DNA from: G942493375 sp942493375
GTDB taxonomy: Bacteria; Armatimonadota; UBA5829
Assembly (NCBI GenBank): GCA_942493375.1
Contig: OW818698.1
Location: 7,874,001-7,938,000 of the forward strand
DNA length: 64,000 nucleotides
Direction of reading: 5' to 3'
Part shown: positions 61,693 through 64,000 of the stretch, in pieces
Layout of the letters: the number at the start of each line of letters is the position of its first letter
Numbering within the stretch: position 1 is the stretch's first letter
The notes under the pieces: generated by a model
Told to the model about the DNA's origin: nothing
The model's input: the letters and a program-made list of their open reading frames with translations, nothing else
Databases searched by the model: none
Position numbers and translations under genes: made by a program

Positions 61693-62705
61693 TCAAGTTC
61701 CCCTTTGTCCATAGTTTTGCGGGTATGTTGGTCCGCAGAATCTCTAGCTATAAGGCAGACTGCTGTAGCACGCATTGCATCTGCAGCTACCTGCAACGGC
61801 TTATGCTTATCATTCATAACTGACTCTACGAAATCGTGCAGCATTCCATATTTCGGATATTGCGGTTCCACCTGAGATTCCCCTTTTGAATCAGTTAGCA
61901 GGAGCCCGGTGCGAGATGATATCTCAAGCACTCCTTCACTGCCAACCAGCCTCAACCGGTCATCCGCGTGTGAATCAGCTCCGGTTGGCCGCAGGTAATC
62001 GAAACTCATCACCGCAACCCCTCCACTGTCCAGTTCAAAAAGACACCCGGCTGAATCTTCCATCCCGGGCCATTGCAAAGCACAAAGATTATTATGATAT
62101 GCAGTAACGGCAGTATATTTCAATCCACTTACATATGTGAACCAGTCTACAGCGTGGATGCCTACCCATGGAATTATCCCGCCAAATGTCTCACGCGACT
62201 CATAAAACCATGGTCTTTGCCCGAGTTTGTATGATTTCTGGGAAAAGCCCATCAGAGGCCGACCGATTGCACCACTCTCAACCAGTTTCTTTGCTGTGTA
62301 AAATCCAGGATCATATCTGAAATCAAAAATTGCTCCCAAACGTGCCTTTGATTCTTTCCATGACTTTACCACCAAAGCCAGAGATTCCATATCAAGAGCC
62401 AGTGGCTTCTCACAGAAAACAGAAATTCCCCTGGATAGACATTCAGCAGTAACTTCAGCATGTAGAAAGTAGTATGGGTTTACAACTACAACATCCAGTG
62501 GCGTGTCATCCAGCATATGCCTGTAATCGCCGTAACTAGATGCAGAATGCTCCACAAACAGCTCTGAACTGGTAAGGGGTGCAGTATCCTCATCTTCCCG
62601 TCCCGGAGCAACTGCACACAGCACTGCGCCTTCTATCTCACGTATACATTCCAAAGCATAAGCATAATGTCCTGAAGCTCCAATTACACCAATTCTGCAA
62701 TCCAT
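61680..62705 (-). CDS. Gfo/Idh/MocA-family oxidoreductase, upstream copy
   Basis: This 341-residue protein has the Rossmann start IGVIGASGHYAYALECI, the EKP motif in VFCEKPLALD and a C-terminal domain with SYKLGQRPWFYESRETFGGIIPWVGIHAVDWF, which holds the conserved His/Asp pair. It probably oxidises or reduces a sugar with NAD(P). GGGAGAATT precedes the ATG. It is the first gene of a two-gene unit driven by a TGTTATAAT box 39 bases upstream, diverging from the padR gene. Confidence 0.9.
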   Translation of the reverse strand: MDCRIGVIGASGHYAYALECIREIEGAVLCAVAPGREDEDTAPLTSSELFVEHSASSYGDYRHMLDDTPLDVVVVNPYYFLHAEVTAECLSRGISVFCEKPLALDMESLALVVKSWKESKARLGAIFDFRYDPGFYTAKKLVESGAIGRPLMGFSQKSYKLGQRPWFYESRETFGGIIPWVGIHAVDWFTYVSGLKYTAVTAYHNNLCALQWPGMEDSAGCLFELDSGGVAVMSFDYLRPTGADSHADDRLRLVGSEGVLEISSRTGLLLTDSKGESQVEPQYPKYGMLHDFVESVMNDKHKPLQVAADAMRATAVCLIARDSADQHTRKTMDKGELDWLE

Positions 62706-62743
62706 AATTCTCCCACCACAAAGTCAGTCAGTCTGATCTCTGG

Positions 62744-62752
62744 ATTATAACA
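62744..62752 (-). promoter_or_regulatory. Extended -10 promoter of the Gfo/Idh/MocA pair
   Basis: The minus strand reads TGTTATAAT, an extended -10. The predicted start near 62737 leaves a leader of about 30 bases. Confidence 0.5.
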
Positions 62753-62800
62753 GCCGGGTTGAGCATTGTAAATTCTGCTATTGGAGATTTACTGCTTACA

Positions 62801-62830
62801 TTGCATTTGAGTATGAAATACTGTTAAAAT
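62801..62830 (+). promoter_or_regulatory. Promoter of the padR-like gene
   Basis: TTGCAT (62801-62806), an 18-base spacer and TAAAAT (62825-62830). The palindrome CTGCATGCAG (62835-62844) lies at the predicted transcription start and could be a self-regulatory site. Confidence 0.5.
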
Positions 62831-62877
62831 GATGCTGCATGCAGACTTGTAACTTGTAATCTAATTAACTTAAATGC

Positions 62878-63273
62878 ATGTCAGGTATTTTTCTTATGCC
62901 AAAAAACGAACCTCAATGCCCGTGCGAAGGCAAGACACTGGAAAAGTTCATAAGGCCAGCAATCCTTATTGTGCTTGCTGAAAGCGATGCATCCGGGTAT
63001 TCCATTGTTTCGCGTCTTTCTGAAATGCCTGTGCAGGACGGTAAAAAACCGAATGCAGCGGGCGTATATAGAGCCCTCAACTCTATGGAAGAGGAAGGCG
63101 TTGTTACGTCTAATTGGGAAATCTCGACTTCAGGTCCCGCAAAAAAGGTCTATCAACTTACAGAACATGGAAAAGACTGTCTTTGTAAATGGATGATGAC
63201 CCTAACCGCATATAAACAGGCAATCGATGATTTGCTGGTAATAGGCAATAACATAGTCCAATCCTGGGATTAA
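62878..63273 (+). CDS. PadR-family transcriptional regulator
   Basis: This 131-residue protein has a PadR winged helix (IRPAILIVLAESDASGYSIVSRL; GVYRALNSMEEEGVVTSNWE; AKKVYQLTEHGKDCL) and a short C-terminal helix for dimerisation. A CPCEGKTL motif sits at the N-terminus, with two Cys that might sense metal or redox state. An in-frame ATG at 62896 (MPKNEPQCPC) is an alternative start; neither has a strong Shine-Dalgarno. PadR proteins are repressors that usually bind small ligands. It precedes fhs on the same strand by 250 bases and may control it, which is inference from position. Confidence 0.87.
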   Translation: MSGIFLMPKNEPQCPCEGKTLEKFIRPAILIVLAESDASGYSIVSRLSEMPVQDGKKPNAAGVYRALNSMEEEGVVTSNWEISTSGPAKKVYQLTEHGKDCLCKWMMTLTAYKQAIDDLLVIGNNIVQSWD

Positions 63274-63347
63274 TGTAAGTCGTCTGTTTTGCGCGACCAC
63301 GGGTTTCATTATTTACGTACTTCTCCCTCCTCTTTTACAGCCACAAA

Positions 63348-63517
63348 TGCAGGAATTCAAGCGACGACAGGATAACATGATTTATTACGTGTCGGAAATC
63401 CTACTTCCTGCATAATACAACCGCCACTACATAACGCGCATTATTCACCGGACCCCGTTTTCGACCGGCAGTAGGGGCGAAAGTGAGTCAATCACAAATA
63501 ATGCGCGCTAAGGAGAT
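63348..63517 (+). ncRNA. Structured leader of fhs, candidate cis-regulatory RNA
   Basis: Two stem-bounded domains lie in series. The first is closed by TGCAGGAA (63348-63355) and TTCCTGCA (63405-63412). The second is closed by TAACGCGCATTATT (63432-63445) and AATAATGCGCGCTA (63497-63510), pairing at 13 of 14 positions. The last bases of that stem abut the ribosome site AAGGAGAT (63510-63517). Inside the second domain CCGG (63448) can pair with CCGG (63465), its loop CCCC (63453) with GGGG (63474) as a pseudoknot, and GTGA with TCAC (63483-63495) forms a further hairpin. I compared it by eye with the ZTP, THF-I and SAM patterns from memory and saw no match. Confidence 0.5.
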
Positions 63518-63523
63518 CTACAG

Positions 63524-64000
63524 AATGCTATCGGATGTTCAAATAGCTCAACAGGCAAAACCGAAAAAAATCACGGAAGTCGCGGCAGAACTGGGAATTG
63601 ACCAGGACGATCTTATACCATATGGGCACGATAAAGCTAAAGTTTCGCTGGACGTGGCAAAGTCACGTGTAGACCGACCTGACGGCAAACTCATACTTGT
63701 CACCGCAATTACTCCCACTCCTGCAGGCGAAGGCAAGACAACTACAACCATAGGTCTGGCGGATGCATTGCGCCGTTTGGGTAAGTCTACATGCGTTGCG
63801 ATCAGGGAACCATCGCTTGGGCCTTGTTTTGGTGTAAAGGGAGGTGCAGCAGGCGGAGGATATGCTCAGGTTATCCCAATGACAGACATAAACCTGCACT
63901 TCACCGGAGATTTCCACGCCATAACAACAGCGCACAACCTGCTGTCAGCTATGCTGGATAACCATCTGCATCAGGGAAACACTCTCGACATCGATCCGCA
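63524..64000 (+). CDS. fhs: Formate-tetrahydrofolate ligase, 3' end beyond the window
   Basis: This is the first 159 codons of a protein normally near 550-560 residues. LIPYGHDKAKVSLD, LVTAITPTPAGEGKTTTTIG (with the ATP loop TPAGEGKTT), REPSLGPCFGVKGGAAGGGYAQV and DINLHFTGDFHAI are diagnostic. The enzyme makes 10-formyl-THF from formate, THF and ATP, feeding purine synthesis, one-carbon metabolism or the Wood-Ljungdahl pathway. AAGGAGAT lies seven bases upstream of the ATG. Its leader is highly structured. The PadR-like gene upstream is the nearest regulator. Which pathway it serves cannot be told from this window. Confidence 0.96.

Overview
The window looks like a chromosomal segment of a free-living, carbohydrate-degrading, probably diderm bacterium. 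The closest match I can suggest is the Armatimonadota, with Planctomycetota/Lentisphaerota-type lineages as alternatives. That rests on gene content only: several secreted DUF4838 proteins, GH123-like (former DUF4091) proteins with CBM9-like domains, a PF12831 FAD oxidoreductase, Gfo/Idh/MocA oxidoreductases, a full-length Lhr helicase, sigma-54 and a class A RNase P RNA. No ribosomal RNA is present to settle it. I see no phage genes, insertion sequences, CRISPR arrays or tRNAs.

Region 1 (1-1160, minus): a DUF6504 protein followed by dinB, which runs off the left edge. Region 2 (1224-21300): a large block of secreted or membrane-bound carbohydrate-active genes. On the minus strand, in transcription order, are a DUF4838 protein, an FAD oxidoreductase, an M14 peptidase-like protein, a membrane protein fused to a glycosidase-like barrel, two more DUF4838 proteins and a GH123-like protein. 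A fourth DUF4838 gene lies on the plus strand. Intergenic palindromic repeats separate the sub-blocks. Region 3 (21334-24912, minus): a molybdate/tungstate ABC transporter whose binding protein carries two tandem ligand-binding domains.

Region 4 (24994-41684): housekeeping and regulatory genes, namely nitroreductase, cyclophilin, a PaaK-like CoA ligase, a Met-rich secreted protein, Lhr, a sigma-54 factor with a zinc-ribbon insert, a ParB-like protein with a Cys-rich tail, and an overlapping pepA-comEC-metallohydrolase operon. Region 5 (41821-42286): rnpB with a near-consensus promoter. Region 6 (42319-50888): a GH36 alpha-galactosidase, an HD-GYP/GAF/GGDEF protein, a TPR protein, a DUF4432 epimerase-like protein, rodA, an M24 peptidase and aroQ.

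Region 7 (51045-62752): a second sugar-use region with a CBM9/GH123-like protein, an alpha/alpha-toroid glycosidase-like protein, two tandem membrane-anchored ankyrin proteins with an MFS transporter, a sugar-phosphate isomerase and two overlapping Gfo/Idh/MocA dehydrogenases. Region 8 (62801-64000): a PadR regulator and the start of fhs, preceded by a strikingly structured leader that may be an undescribed cis-regulatory RNA. Regions 2, 6 and 7 together suggest polysaccharide breakdown outside the cytoplasm, then import and isomerisation or oxidation of the sugars inside. Many promoters have an extended -10 (TGnTATAAT) with no clear -35.
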